Below, piece after piece: positions 29,588 to 41,577 of a stretch of 43,055 nucleotides of DNA; the first letter of the stretch is position 1; every line of letters begins with the position of its first letter. The position numbers and the translations under genes are program-made. The notes below the pieces were generated by a model that saw only the letters and a program-made list of their open reading frames with translations, had not been told where the DNA came from and did not search any database. This stretch comes from Stentor coeruleus (lineage: Eukaryota; Ciliophora; Heterotrichea; Heterotrichida; Stentoridae). The stretch spans positions 1 through 43,055 of the forward strand of contig MPUH01000618.1 of the NCBI GenBank assembly GCA_001970955.1. The letters run 5' to 3'.

Positions 29588-32437
29588 TTAACTATCTAAA
29601 CTTGCATCCAAAACCAAAGGAAGCAAGTTCATTTCGTAACAAAAATCATCGTTATAAAGTTTCTCAAATTTTTCATCAAATAACAAATCATGTTTAATCC
29701 AATTTCGGTCTATATCGNAGGAAGCAAGTTCATTTCGTAACAAAAATCATCGTTATAAAGTTTCTCAAATTTTTCATCAAATTTTTCATCAAATAACAAA
29801 TCATGTTTAATCCAATTTCGGTCTATATCGAAAACTGAAATTCCATACCCAGTTGTAATATAAACTTTATTTTCAATTTCACTAACAAAGCCTTCTATAA
29901 ATATATCATTTGAAGTTTTTATAATAAATATCGTGCATTTATTTAATAAATTCCACACTCTCATTGTATTATCACTAGAACTTGACACAATAAATTGATC
30001 ATCATTCGTTATAGCTATATTATTTACTGAATCTGTATGACCACAAAGAACTGCATCTTGATTTTTCTCTAACAAATTCCACATTCTTATATTTCCATCT
30101 GAGAATCCTGATATGACAAATTGATTATCACTTGTCATAACAATACTATTTAATTTACCTTTCTGACCTTTAAAAACTGCTTCTTTTTTTTCCTCTATCA
30201 AATTCCATAATATAACAGTACTATCCCAAGATCCAGACATTAAATACAAATCATTCTTGGCTAATGAAATACTACTGATTTTATTTTGATGCTCATTAAT
30301 TATAGATTTTTGTCTTTTTCAAATAAATTCCATATTTTTATAGTTATGTCCCAAATTCCAAATGATGCTGATATTATCTATTGATTATTTTTTGTGATTT
30401 CAATACAGTTTACTCCTGATGCATGATTCCCAATTATATGATTTTCACTTTCATTTTCAAAACTCCATATTCTTATTGTTTTATCATTAGATCCTGATAT
30501 TATGAATTTATTATCATTTGTTATAGCAATAGTGTTTACTTCAGATGTATGACCTTTAAGTACTTTATTTTGCCCTATGTTGATAAGATTCCATACTCTT
30601 ATCGTGTTATCGTCTGATCCGGATACTGCGTATTTATTATCGCTTGTTATTGAAATACTGTTGATCAATTTGCCATGGCCTTCAAGTTCTGATACTTGTC
30701 GCCTTTCACGTAGATTCCATACTTGAAGTTTGCATAAAACACTTACAATACAAATAGTCTCATCTTTACTAAAAACTCTAACTTTATGGCATAGCAATTT
30801 CATTAAAGCTTTTTTTTCTACTAAATCCCATAGTATAAATTCTTTGTTTGATGTTGAAAAGCATCGATTGCCACTATCTATAGTAACACTTTTTACATGA
30901 TCTGTATGCCCTTCAAGTACAGCTACTTGTTTTTTTTTTAAAACATTCCACATTCTTACAGTTTTATCCGAACCAACCGACACCAAAATTTCCTCATTAT
31001 TCATTATCATAGCACTATTTACAACAGAAACATGCCCATCAAATATTCCTTCTTGTTTTTTCTCAATTAAATTCCATACTCTTTCCGTCTTATCTAAAGA
31101 AACTGATACCGCTAGCTGATTATCACTAGTAATAGCAACACATTTAATAATATCTGTATGTCCACTAAAAACCCCTTCTTTTTTTTTGTTTGTAAATTCC
31201 ATAATCTTAAAGTTTTATCCTTAGACCCTGAAACAAAATATTCATTATTATTTGAAACAGCAACACTTGTAATTCTATCAGTATGACCATTAAATATTGC
31301 TTCTAATCTTTTTTCAATTATATTCCATAATCCAACAGTATTATCATCGGAACCTGAGATTACAAAAACATTATCAATTGTAACTACAACGCTATTTACT
31401 CCACTTGAATGTCCTCTAAGAACTGTTTTTTCTTGGTTTCCAAAATTCCATAACCTTACTGTGCTATCATAAGACCCTGATACAATAATTGTATCATCAC
31501 TTGTTATAGTAACACTATTTACTCTCCAAGTATGACCATCAAGATTTATTTCTAATTTTCTACTATGGATATTCCAAACTTTTACAATTTTATCATTAGA
31601 TCCTGATATAATAAATTGATTATTAACTGTTATTGCTACACTGTTTATACCTGAAGTATGACCTATGAATTCTAAGGTAAATTTTCCAGTTAGAAAATCC
31701 CATATTTTTATAGTCTTATCATCAGACCCTGATACTATAAACTTATTGTCTTTTGATATTTTGACGCAGTTTACACTGTCTGTATGACCTTCAAGGACTA
31801 GGTATTGGCGTTTTTCAGGAAGATCCCAAATTCTTATAGTGTTATCTTCAGAACCTGTTACTGCAAATTTATTATCACTTAAGATTGATATACTGTTTAC
31901 TCCTAAGGTATGACCTTCGATTATTAAGTTATACTTACTTTGAATAATTGATTTATTGAGTTTTTTTTCAAACCTTGGGTATTTGTTATACTTAGTTAGT
32001 ATTCCTTCAATCTTCGAAAATGAAGGCAATACAAATTCTAATTTTTCTCTTATAAATGATTGAATTATTTTCCTATCTTTTAATTTAAACTTTGTTTTCT
32101 TATAAGTATCATATAGCTCCGCATGCATACTATCTAGATTTTTTAAAGCTATAATAACAATACTATTTATTTCATCATTCACTTTTGAAGCTTCATCTAT
32201 AATCGCTTTTTTTTGATTAAGTATTTCACTAATGGCTTCTTTAAGATTATTTTTTAGTCTTTTTGAATTACATTCTGTTAACTGAAACTTAATTCCTTTA
32301 ATAGTGCATTTAGTATAAGAGTCAATATGACTATACATATGTTTGGAAATACAATCTTTACAAAATAATGAACCATTGCAACAACTACATAACACTTTTG
32401 GCTTTTTCTTGTAAACGCAAATACTACATCTTAACAT
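29588..32437 (-). pseudogene. B-box plus about 16 WD40 repeats, disrupted
   Basis: ATG 32437 opens a protein with a zinc-binding B-box-like head (CSICVYKKKPKVLCSCC, CKDCISKHMYSH), a coiled coil to about residue 170, then about 16 WD40 repeats of the form GHTxxVNSVxIxxDNxFxxSGSDDxTIRxWN, enough for two propellers. Three lesions break it. The T9 run at 31179-31187 causes a frameshift (7 or 10 would restore it). A TAG at 30378-30380 replaces one codon in the thirteenth repeat. The T5 run at 30307-30311 causes a second frameshift (6 would restore it). Homology continues through each lesion in the expected frame. After collapsing the N duplication the natural end is ...LDASLDS with TAA at 29588-29590. 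Such proteins usually act as scaffolds. Two of the lesions are homopolymer length changes and may be sequence errors; the TAG is harder to explain that way. No promoter or intron evidence decides whether it is expressed. Confidence 0.8.
29618..29830. repeat. Direct duplication around single N with a 12-bp indel (scaffold artefact)
   Basis: Bases 29618-29717 and 29719-29830 match except that the second copy has 12 extra bases, repeating a four-residue FDEK unit in the WD40 protein tail. N is at 29718. It reads as two alleles or contig ends placed end to end. Confidence 0.8.
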
Positions 32438-32775
32438 TATTATTATATTAGAAATTTTGATTTTTATATTATCTTGGTATCAATTGTAGATTTTGTTACA
32501 TTTTATAACTTCTTTGATTGTCTTTGATAAATTGCATATTTTAGTAGCCAACAATATATTATAGCTTAATTTAATCCATTTTCGACTATCTCTAGTTGTT
32601 GATTAAAAAAATAATTCATATTTTTTATGATATTTTCAAGTTAAAAATATATTTTAGTCAAGACTATAAACATTAAGCTTTAGAGAGAAAAATACCATTC
32701 CCTATAAAATATTTTAAAATCTATTATAGTTATATCTAATAGTAAATTTTAGTTATCTCCAAGTTATGATAAAAA
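32438..32775. other. Short divergent promoter region
   Basis: 338 bp between the divergent starts of the WD40 pseudogene and the EML-like gene. AT-rich, no ORF, no repeat; it must hold both 5' flanks. Confidence 0.5.
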
Positions 32776-35700
32776 ATGGGAGTCCAATACGCAAAACTAA
32801 AAGAACTTCGCAAACCTCTAGTAAGTAGTACAATCCACAGTATCCTCTAATCAGACTCTCTAAGTAAAATCCGAGATTACTACGGAGCATTCAAAAGCAT
32901 ATGCGATACTTTTGCCATAAGTATAGTCGAATACGAGCAGATCTTCGGTAACTCTGATGCATTTACAGTCTGGGATAGTGACAAAAACGGTGTGATCGAT
33001 GCATTAGAAATGTTCACAGGGCTAATCCTATTTTCCGATGCCAGAGCTGAAGATAAACTCAAAGGTATCAATCAAATAGCAATGTTTGAACTTTATGACT
33101 TCAATGAAATAAGGACAATATCCAAAACTGACTTAGAATTTATGCTTTATTGTTGTATAAGTTCAGCATTAAAACTATATGGTTATGCTGATGATTGTCC
33201 TCAAGACAAAACAATTCGTGAACTTGTCATGAATTCATTATCAAAATCAAGCAGGGTATCTTTAAACGAGCTTTTACATTTCTGTGCATTTTCTGAGGAT
33301 ATAAACAATTTCTTGTACTTTTTCAAGATAAAAAGCTTAAGTTTGCCCAAGCCTCAAAAGAAATTGGATGTTTTTGAACCATTAAGGGATAAAGGGACAT
33401 TCCCATTGAAAATCCCGAAATTCGACACAAATGTTCAGAAAAAAATCGAAAGTTCATCTCGTTCTTGGATTGGAGCTGTTCACAACCCAATCTCTAAAAT
33501 GCATGAATCTAAAGAACAAACTGGGAAATTTAGTTTACATTGGGTGTTAGGTATAAAAGCTGAAGGATCAAGGCATAATATAGGTATAGTCCAAGGAAAT
33601 GATATAATATTATATTTTGTTTCATCAGTAGTCATAATATTATACTGTAGGTTACTAAAACAAAAGCATTATTTAGAACATACATCTGAAATCATGTGTA
33701 TAACTTTAGGTAAAGAAATCGCTTGTACTGGAGAAAGTGGACCTTTTCCTAGAATCCATGTATGGAAAATCAACACTTTAGAAACTTTACAAATACTTCA
33801 TGGGGTTCATCAATCTTCAATAACCCTTCTTGGTTTTACAAATAATGAACAACATCTAGTCACTTGTAGTACTTTTACAGTAGTTATTTATGAATGGAAA
33901 ACTAAAAACATTTTAGTTACAACAAATCATAGTTTTTCTATATCTGATTTATATCTTTTACCAAGAGTATCAGCAAGTAGTTGTTTTATATTAGGAAGTG
34001 ATGAAGAAATAACAGTTTATTCTATAGAAAAAGAAAGGCTTAATGTTGCTACTGTTAATATTCAAGTAAGTATGTGTAGAAGTCCTATAGTCTGTGTTAC
34101 AGGTCAAGGGATTTATGATATGAAAAATGAAAACAGTTTTATACTTATAACTGGGCATAATGATGGTAGTGTATTATTATGGGAATGTACAGAGTTTCAA
34201 AGAATTGTTGTTGAATATGAATCATGTATTAGCGCTTTACAAGTTATAGTCAACTGGTATGCTATAGCTACAGGTTTAGGGATGATTTACATTTGGGATT
34301 CAAGGCTTGAAAACTGTGCAAAAGTTATCGAAATTTCTATGTTTACATTTAAACTCCTCTCATTTGAAATAATTTCATTGCAATATGTTAATAAAAAATT
34401 CTATATTTCAACTAAAGGTGGGGATATAGTTGAAGCACGTATACAACTTGATAATCTTAAAATCACCCCAAAACGTATTGGTGGAATTATTCAAGTCCCA
34501 GATTCACAAACAAATATAGTTTTTTTATCTATGAAATTACCTTTTCTTGTTACAGCAGGTGCTAGTGGGGTTATAACAACAATAGATCTTAGAAGTTATG
34601 AAATTATAGATACTTGGGCTGTTGGATATTATGCTCATTGTATGAGATGTGAAAAATTTGATGAAGATATTATTTTGGCTGTTGGTTGTGAAGAAGGTAA
34701 ACTTTTTATAAGAGAAAATTGGGATTTGACATATCAACCTGAAGCTGGACATAGTGTTTTAACTGATTTAGAATTTGTTAAAGATGGGAAAATTTTGATA
34801 GTCGCAAGTGAGGATAAAAATTTGTATATTTTTAAAAAAAGTGCTAATTTTGAGAAAATTTTTATGATCCCTATAGAAAACTCGGTACCTATATCTATGA
34901 CATCAAGTGAAGATAAGTCGAATGTTTTGATTGTTACGGATAAGAGAAAACTTATGATGATGAATGCTGAGACTTATGAGCTTAATTTTACATTTGATGA
35001 TGTGTCTAATGTAAATTGGAAAAAATTGCACACGTATTTTTATGCAAGTTTGAAAGAGAATTTTTTTAAAGTTCCAGTTGTGTGGAATAGAAAAGGGGAT
35101 TGTTTAGCTTCAGGTGGTTTTGAAGGTATTAATGTGTGGAATCAGGCTAATAAAGTTAAAATGGAGTCAGGATATTTGTTAAAAGGTCATGTTGGTACTA
35201 TTATTGACTTGTCACTTAAATCATCACTTTTATTTACTTTAGGGGTAGATAGGATGATAATGTATTGGACTTATGAAAAAGTTACATTAGTTGTTGATGA
35301 TGCACCTTTAGAAGGAATGCCTGGGATATTAACTGCAGAAAGTGATCATGCACATGTAGAAATCCAAGAATCTTCTAATGAAAAACAAAAACAGTTTATC
35401 CAATCAGCATTTTTATCAAGTGTTGTTGAAACATCTCCATATTTTTTTGCTATTGAAAATAGTGGCAAGTCAGCTTTGGTTACTTTAGAAATCAAAAATA
35501 TATATGGAGGTAGGGTTAACCTTAGAAAATCATTATATTATATACATATACATACAAATGAAGATAGTCCATCATGTACAAGACATTTACTTTATTTTGC
35601 TAGTAGATATGCTGTACTTTTTAATCCGGTAGCTCAAACACAGAGTTTTTATACAAATCATAGGTTTAAAATCACAGCTTTAGACATAAACCCAACTTTG

Positions 35701-38700
35701 GAACTTGCAGCAACTTGTGAGCTAAATATGATACATGTTTGGAAAATACGTGAAAAAGTACAAGTGAGTAAATTAACATCGTATTTACATGCACTTTATA
35801 TAGTGAAATTCGGTAATCAAAAACAAGGAGGGGAAGTTTTGGCGGTGGTTGGGTGGGAGTCTGACCTACCTGGATTAGAAATTTTTGACTGGAGCCATGA
35901 GTTTTCTTTATCACGTATAATGCTCTACAACATCCCTCAAGACATCGCATTCCACCCAACAGAATTTTTCCGCATAGTAATTTGTGGGGAAAATTTCTTC
36001 AGTGTGTGGAAACGAAGTGGTTGTGTTTTAAAATGCAAAAGCGAGGTCAAATTGCAAAAAATCCTAACCGTGATGAAATTCCTAACTTTTAAACAAAGAA
36101 AAGAAATCGACCTTTTAATAGGGACGAATCAAGGAGAACTTCTCATAAGCGTAGAAAGTCGACTTCTTGTCCATGTTGAAGCAGCTCATGAAGGTGCTAT
36201 TTTATGTATAAGTACAACTGAATTCCAAGGTTTAAGTTTAATTTTTACAGGAGGTGAAGATGGTTATGTAAGAATTTGGACTCATGCTCTTATGCCTGTA
36301 AACAAATTCCATATAAGCAGTATAACAGATAGTATCTTAATCTTATCAAAACCTCATCAAATATCAAACATCCAAGTTTACACCTGTTATGCTAAAAAAC
36401 CATTTGATTCAACTTTACCTAAAGGGGCAAAACAAGAACCTTTAGTCTTATCAATTGGTACAGAAGGAGGAGCATTACTTGAAGTAAGTCTTACAAACAT
36501 ATCATCTTCTGAGCAAATAACTTTACAATATAAAGTTTATTTTGAAAGTCATTGTGAAGGTGTTGAAAAAATGCGTAAATGTCTTTTTGCTTTACATCCT
36601 GATATAGAAATTATGGCTTCTATTGGTGAAGATAGAATACTTAGAATATGGCAATATGATGTATATTTATGTCTTGCTAGTAGAGAACTTGATAATTCAG
36701 CTAAACCTTGTGCTATACAATTTAGTTGTACTGGGTTATTAGCTGTTGGTATGGATAATGGAGTTGTTTTATTTTTAAGCTCAAGGGATAATATGTGGGG
36801 ATTTGGGGCTAAATCTGAATTTGATATGAGTGTAAGTTTTACTATTAGAGAAAGTAATGCTGCTGTTCTTTGTGTAGTTTTTTCAAGAGATGCGGAATAT
36901 TTAGCCATTAGTTATGATAATGTTAAAGGAATTTCGAGGTTTGGAGAAAGTAGTGGGCTTAAAACTGGTGGCGCGGATATGACAACTGGATTTGTTATTT
37001 TATATATTTTGCAAGAGAATGGGACGTATAAAAAAGTTCATAGGGTTAATCTACCTTTTGGGAATATTAAAGATATTGCAAGTTACCCTCCAAGAAATGA
37101 ATGCGCTGTTACGACAATTGAGTTTTCAGATGATAATTTATATGTCGCCCTTTTCCATCAAAAAGTTAACAGCAAAGAGCATATTCCAGGTATTTCATAA
37201 TTAGATTACAAAGATTATAGACCTTTACTCGTAATATGGGATATCCTTTCTGCAAGTATGATTGAGAATTTTGAATCCGTATGTAGTGTTGTATGGAGTA
37301 ATACAATTTTAAACTCAATGATGTTTAGTTCATTAAAACCTCCAGACATCAATATCTTGACAAACAGTTTCTCAGAAGAACAAATGGTATTTATAGTCGG
37401 AGACCGTGAAGGTTTTCTATACATAAGCAGGAATTCAGCTCTTGCTGTTGCTTATTCGCAAAAACTCAAATACTCCAAAAACTTAGGATTAGATCTTCAA
37501 TCTTCATCAAGAAAATATCTTGCCCATACATCAGCAATTCTTTCAACCAAATGGGATGGAGAACATTTTTTTTCAACAGCTATTGATGAAGGATGTATAA
37601 TACATTGGATAGTCACATATGAAAATCCTAATTGGGAACTTGACTATACCGATTTACAAACAACAGCAGATCCATTTTCTGAAACTTTACCAATTGAAAC
37701 TTTTAATAAGATTTTTACTGAAACCTGGATGCCTCAAAGCGAAATTTCTATAAAACTAGAAAAAAGTATGGAACTCACTTTGGAAACTTGTATTGGAAGA
37801 AGGGCAAGAGATAGGAGAAATAATTTAGGATATGATAGTGAAGAAAGGATTATATATACAGCTGGGAATAATCTTATTATGCATAATAAGGAAACTAGTA
37901 CACAAATATTCCTCCAGTATAATAATAGGAATAAAAAAATCAACTTAGCGGAAATATCTTGTTTTTCTATTTCTGCTGATAAGAGAAATGTATTTATAGG
38001 TACAAGTGATATTGAATGCAGAATTATGCTTTGGGATCTTTATGCTTATGTTATGATATTCTCTTTACCAATCCCTGATGGATGTATAGTCCACAGTCTA
38101 AATATCTCAAATTCCTGTAGATACATAGCTAGTATAGTATTACACAAATCATATCAACAAGTTTTATACCTAATCCAAATCTCATCCGATATGACTCCAA
38201 CCATAATCGCATTTACTCCAATAGTAAGTATCTGTACTTATAAAATCAAAGAAATTTGTATATCCGAACTAAATGGTTTAGAAATCTACACTTGTGGTCT
38301 CCAGCATTTTGTCAAATGGCGTGTCCATTCAACAGTTTTCCACAATTACCCAATAGCCTTACCAGAAAACACAATCCTCTGTTTATTATGTATAAAATTC
38401 ATAAGCAATATAATAATCACAGCAGCTGATGATGGTAAAATTTATATTTGGCATGAAGATAATCTTTTTCGTAGTGTTCCAGGACATGATGGATGTATTT
38501 TATCTTTAGAAATCAATGAAGAACTTGGTATTGGGGTAACAGGAGGTGTTGATGGGCATATAATAGTATGGAAAATTGCAGTAAGTGGTTCTGGAGAAGA
38601 ACTTCAAGTTCAATTAGATTCATTACGTGAATATTCTCTTCAAGATCCAAATGCTTATGGTTTTGCATATGCTGTTCAAGGTCTTTCAGTAGGTAGTTTT

Positions 38701-39690
38701 ATTCAAGATCAAGGTTTTAAAGTTCTAATAGGTACACAAAATGGGGATATTTATGAATTAGCTTATGAAGTTAATGCAGATCTTGATGCTTTAAGTAAAG
38801 TTTCAGCGGCAATTGATGCTCAAAACATACTAGCTTTATCTTGTGATGTAACAAGTTCTTATCTTTTCACTTTATCAGCTGGGGGGATATTTGCTATGTG
38901 GGATATTCATAGTTTTTCTCAAATTTATACTTATGATTTCCATAAACCTGGGGTAAAACTATATGTTTTTCATAGGAAATCTTTTGATGATACTGATTTT
39001 GAAGGTAAACGTTTTTTTATAGTAATTTCTTTTGAAGATGAAGTTGTATTAGTCAAACTTTCTGAAGGGGAGACTGTTGAACATGAGGTATTAGATGAGT
39101 TTACTTTAGAAGCTAGTAATTTGACTGATATGAAAGTGAGTACTGAAGAAAAATATCTTGCTTTGGCTAGTAATAAAGATCAAAAGCCTCATGTTGATAT
39201 ATATTTGGTTAAAAGTCATGAATTTGTTATGGATAAAAATCTTTTTGGCTTTAGAGCTCCGGTTGTTAGATTGGATTATTCTACTGATGGGTATTATTTG
39301 ATGTGTGAAGATAATCTTGGTGAAGTGCTTTTATTTGAATTAGAAACACAAAATATCGCAAGTTTCCATTCGGTGGAGTTTGAAATTGAATGGTTAAATG
39401 AAGGGTTAAGACATTCTACTGGGCTTAAATCTATTCATCAGCTTTATAATATCAATAACAAAATCGCTTGTATTACTAAAAGTCCTGGGCTTAGTGTTTT
39501 AGCTATTGGTGATGAATATGGGGTCATTGCTTTGTATCAGTTACCTTATGTACCTGGATCATCGTTAATTATGGTCCCTGGACATAGTTATAAGATCAAT
39601 TTGATATGTTTTTCACCTGATGATAAGTTTTTGATTACGTATAGTGAACTTGATAGGTGTATACTTAAATGGAAGATACAAGGGCAATAA
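32776..39690 (+). CDS. EF-hand plus three EML-type WD40 modules (2294 aa)
   Basis: Exons 32776-32839, 32855-37189 and 37205-39690 join to 2295 codons ending in TAA. Residues 62-73 (DSDKNGVIDALE) are a canonical EF-hand loop with all calcium-coordinating positions, so Ca2+ binding is likely. Three EML modules follow, each opening with a HELP-like stretch: near residue 247 (FSLHWVLGIKAEG), near 897 (TLEIKNIYGGRVNL, then RYAVLFNPVAQTQSFY) and near 1655 (LTLETCIGRRARDRRNNLGY). Each leads into divergent WD40 blades such as GHNDGSVLLWE, GGEDGYVRIWTH and GGVDGHIIVWK. EML proteins bind tubulin; animal EML5 and EML6 also have three modules but no EF-hand. Likely a microtubule or axonemal protein under calcium control. 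Unspliced, it would be misread as two proteins with truncated ends. Confidence 0.9.
32840..32854 (+). other. 15-nt intron (first of the EML-like gene)
   Basis: GTATCCTCTAATCAG, phase 1, rebuilding an AAC codon. It joins the ATG exon to the EF-hand exon. It is the only one of the seven ending CAG instead of TAG. Confidence 0.85.
37190..37204 (+). other. 15-nt intron (second of the EML-like gene)
   Basis: GTATTTCATAATTAG, phase 1, rebuilding a GAT codon. If retained it gives an immediate stop after HIPGIS; removed, the frame runs on 828 codons. Confidence 0.9.
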
Positions 39691-39704
39691 TTAGATTAGT
39701 ATAT

Positions 39705-39842
39705 GGGAAAAATTTGGGTTTTTTTTTTTGAAGTTGAAGTTGATGAGGATGATGTGATGTAGAAGTTTATATGAGGTGGGAAAAATTTGGGTTTTTTTTT
39801 TTGAAGTTGATGAGGATGATGTGAATGTAGAAGTGTATGAGG
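39705..39842. repeat. Imperfect tandem duplication, 73-bp step
   Basis: GGGAAAAATTTGGG followed by eleven T and GAAGTTGA begins at 39705 and again at 39778. The copies differ by a 6-bp GAAGTT indel and a few bases. It lies just after the EML-like stop. Confidence 0.75.
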
Positions 39843-40470
39843 AAGATTGGAGATTTGATAGTTGAGAAGAGAAGATGGAGTTTTTTTAAGAAGAATTAAG
39901 TGATTGAGTTTGATAGGTTTTACTTTTGTAAAACTGGTATGGGTAATGATTTTTTTTTAGTTGATTTAGGATTGTTATATGGTTTTGGTATTTTATAAGG
40001 GTGTTGTTGCTTAAATAAGTTAACTGTAGATGTAATTATAGGCTTTTAGAATAATTTTGTTCAGATGATTAGTCATCAGAGTAATATTTTGTATCTGGAA
40101 GTATTAACCTAGTTGTAAAGAAATTAATTTAGTATATAGATTATGGTATTTTTTATACTCATTAATAGTTTTAAATATTATACATATCCCTATAATAAAT
40201 TCCTTTTGATCTTTACAACTTTATACTAAACTAATATTATTTAAAGCATTTTTCATCTGTCTTTATAGAATTTCATAACCTAGTTCTCTATAAAAAAAAC
40301 TTTTAATAGAATATATATTAATACTTATTCATCTAACTATATATAAAAACTTCAATCTTTTAGCCTAATTTCTATTCCATAATTTTCTCTCCTGGTCATA
40401 TATATCTAAATATGTTTAATAATTATAGTATAATTTACACCTAAACTTTGTTTTATTCTTTATTATCCAC

Positions 40471-40504
40471 AACACCCTAACACCCTAACACCCTAACACC
40501 CTAA
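40471..40504. repeat. Interstitial telomere-type array (CCCTAACA)x4
   Basis: Four perfect CACCCTAA units (40473-40504), preceded by AA and followed by AACCCT. CCCTAACA is the heterotrich telomere unit. The C-rich strand reads 5' to 3' toward the right, the orientation of a left chromosome end whose body is the sequence to the right. Confidence 0.85.
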
Positions 40505-41048
40505 AACCCTCCTCTAAAAACCAGCCAAAAATGTTTCAAGTATTAATCCACACAACTTTCTTAATAAAACTAAAAAATTCATCTAACTTTAACTAAACAA
40601 CAAATTTCTAAAATCAAAGCAATCTTATCCCTTATCATCAGTTTTTTATTCAATTTAATCTATTTCTATCTCACAAATCAAGTCAATCCATAAACCAACA
40701 CCCTTCAATTAATTAAAACTGAACATCAGCTTACAATAGGACACCCTTAATACAGAAACTATCCTAATCAAATCCATCATCAAATATTTCCTATAATATT
40801 ATATCTTCCTTCTCTAATCCTAATCTTTACCTTTATTCCTCTTATCCTCATAATCTGTCTAATCTTCCCAATCCCACAACCTAAAAAAAAAATCCCTATC
40901 TTAAAACTAAATCTCAACATATTTCCTTTCTTCATCAATCTCCTACTCAAAGCTCCAATCATAAACTTCCTTTCCTAACTACCTTTATTTTTATCCATTA
41001 CAACTTTAATTCCTTTCATTCCAAAGCCACACTTCATCCCTTCCAATA

Positions 41049-41138
41049 ATGAGTAATTTTTTAAGTCATATAGAAACTTCTACATCTGCAACTAAAACTA
41101 AGCAAGGAAATAAAAAATTAAACCCTATAATGCATTAA
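41049..41138 (+). other. Possible upstream ORF abutting the glutaredoxin start
   Basis: ATG 41049 opens 29 codons (MSNFLSHIETSTSATK...) ended by TAA 41136-41138, directly followed by the glutaredoxin ATG in the same frame. It could be a regulatory uORF or chance. Confidence 0.3.
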
Positions 41139-41516
41139 ATGGGTCTGCGCCACTCAAAAAAGTGCCAAATCACTAGCGAACTATTAGACATAATCAAAAC
41201 CGAAGATATCACAGTTTTCATAAGCCCAAGAACCAAACCTTGTTTCCAAACAGTTGAACTTCTCAAATCCCTCCAGTTGCGTCCTTTTTTAGTAAACCTA
41301 GATTCCGAAAACAATCTCTCAGAAATCCGCCAGGCCCTTTTCCAGCTGTCAGGTCAATACCATTTGCCTATAATCTTTGTCAAAGGGGTGTTCTTTGGCT
41401 CCCAAAAAGAGCTTAAGAAATCTATCCTCTCAGGACAATTCCAAACCCTTCTCAAAAAACATGGGATAAAATTCACCCCACTTGACGATCTTTGGCCTGG
41501 AGACAGTGGACAATAA
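41139..41516 (+). CDS. Glutaredoxin-fold protein without the catalytic cysteine (125 aa)
   Basis: The length and motifs fit a glutaredoxin: ITVFISPRTKPCFQTVELLK carries the active-site strand and helix, LPIIFVKGVFFGSQKELKK matches the cis-Pro/glutathione-binding and GG(x)xDL region. Aligned on VxELL, the usual CPYC site reads TKPC, so the N-terminal nucleophilic Cys is Thr and only the second Cys remains. I infer a redox-weak or inactive protein that may still bind glutathione or a partner. The N-terminus MGLRHSKKC has Gly2 and Ser6, a myristoylation pattern, with basic residues and Cys9 nearby, which suggests membrane attachment. The kelch gene starts 61 bp downstream on the same strand. Confidence 0.85.
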   Translation: MGLRHSKKCQITSELLDIIKTEDITVFISPRTKPCFQTVELLKSLQLRPFLVNLDSENNLSEIRQALFQLSGQYHLPIIFVKGVFFGSQKELKKSILSGQFQTLLKKHGIKFTPLDDLWPGDSGQ

Positions 41517-41577
41517 AGCTTATTCAATGCAAAAAATTCAAATAAATCATGGTGTAAAATTAATCGTTAATAAATAA

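Larger units (their letters stand above)
39691..41138. other. Intergenic region with repeats and telomere block
   Basis: G/T-rich and C-poor to about 40120, then C/A-rich and G-poor to 41138. It holds a 73-bp tandem duplication near the start and the CCCTAACA array. No gene was supported apart from a possible upstream ORF next to the glutaredoxin start. Confidence 0.6.

Noticed and set aside
30378..30380. TAG reassigned as a sense codon
   Set aside because: TAG ends the giant gene and the ankyrin gene normally and all three stops are used, so the standard code holds; the TAG is better read as a lesion or error.
31179..31187. Programmed ribosomal frameshift at the homopolymer in the WD40 gene
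   Set aside because: A second homopolymer lesion and a stop lie nearby, which fits decay or errors better than a programmed site.
40780..40962. 60-codon minus-strand ORF in the spacer
   Set aside because: Repetitive Ile/Arg/Lys composition from C/A-rich spacer DNA; no family feature.
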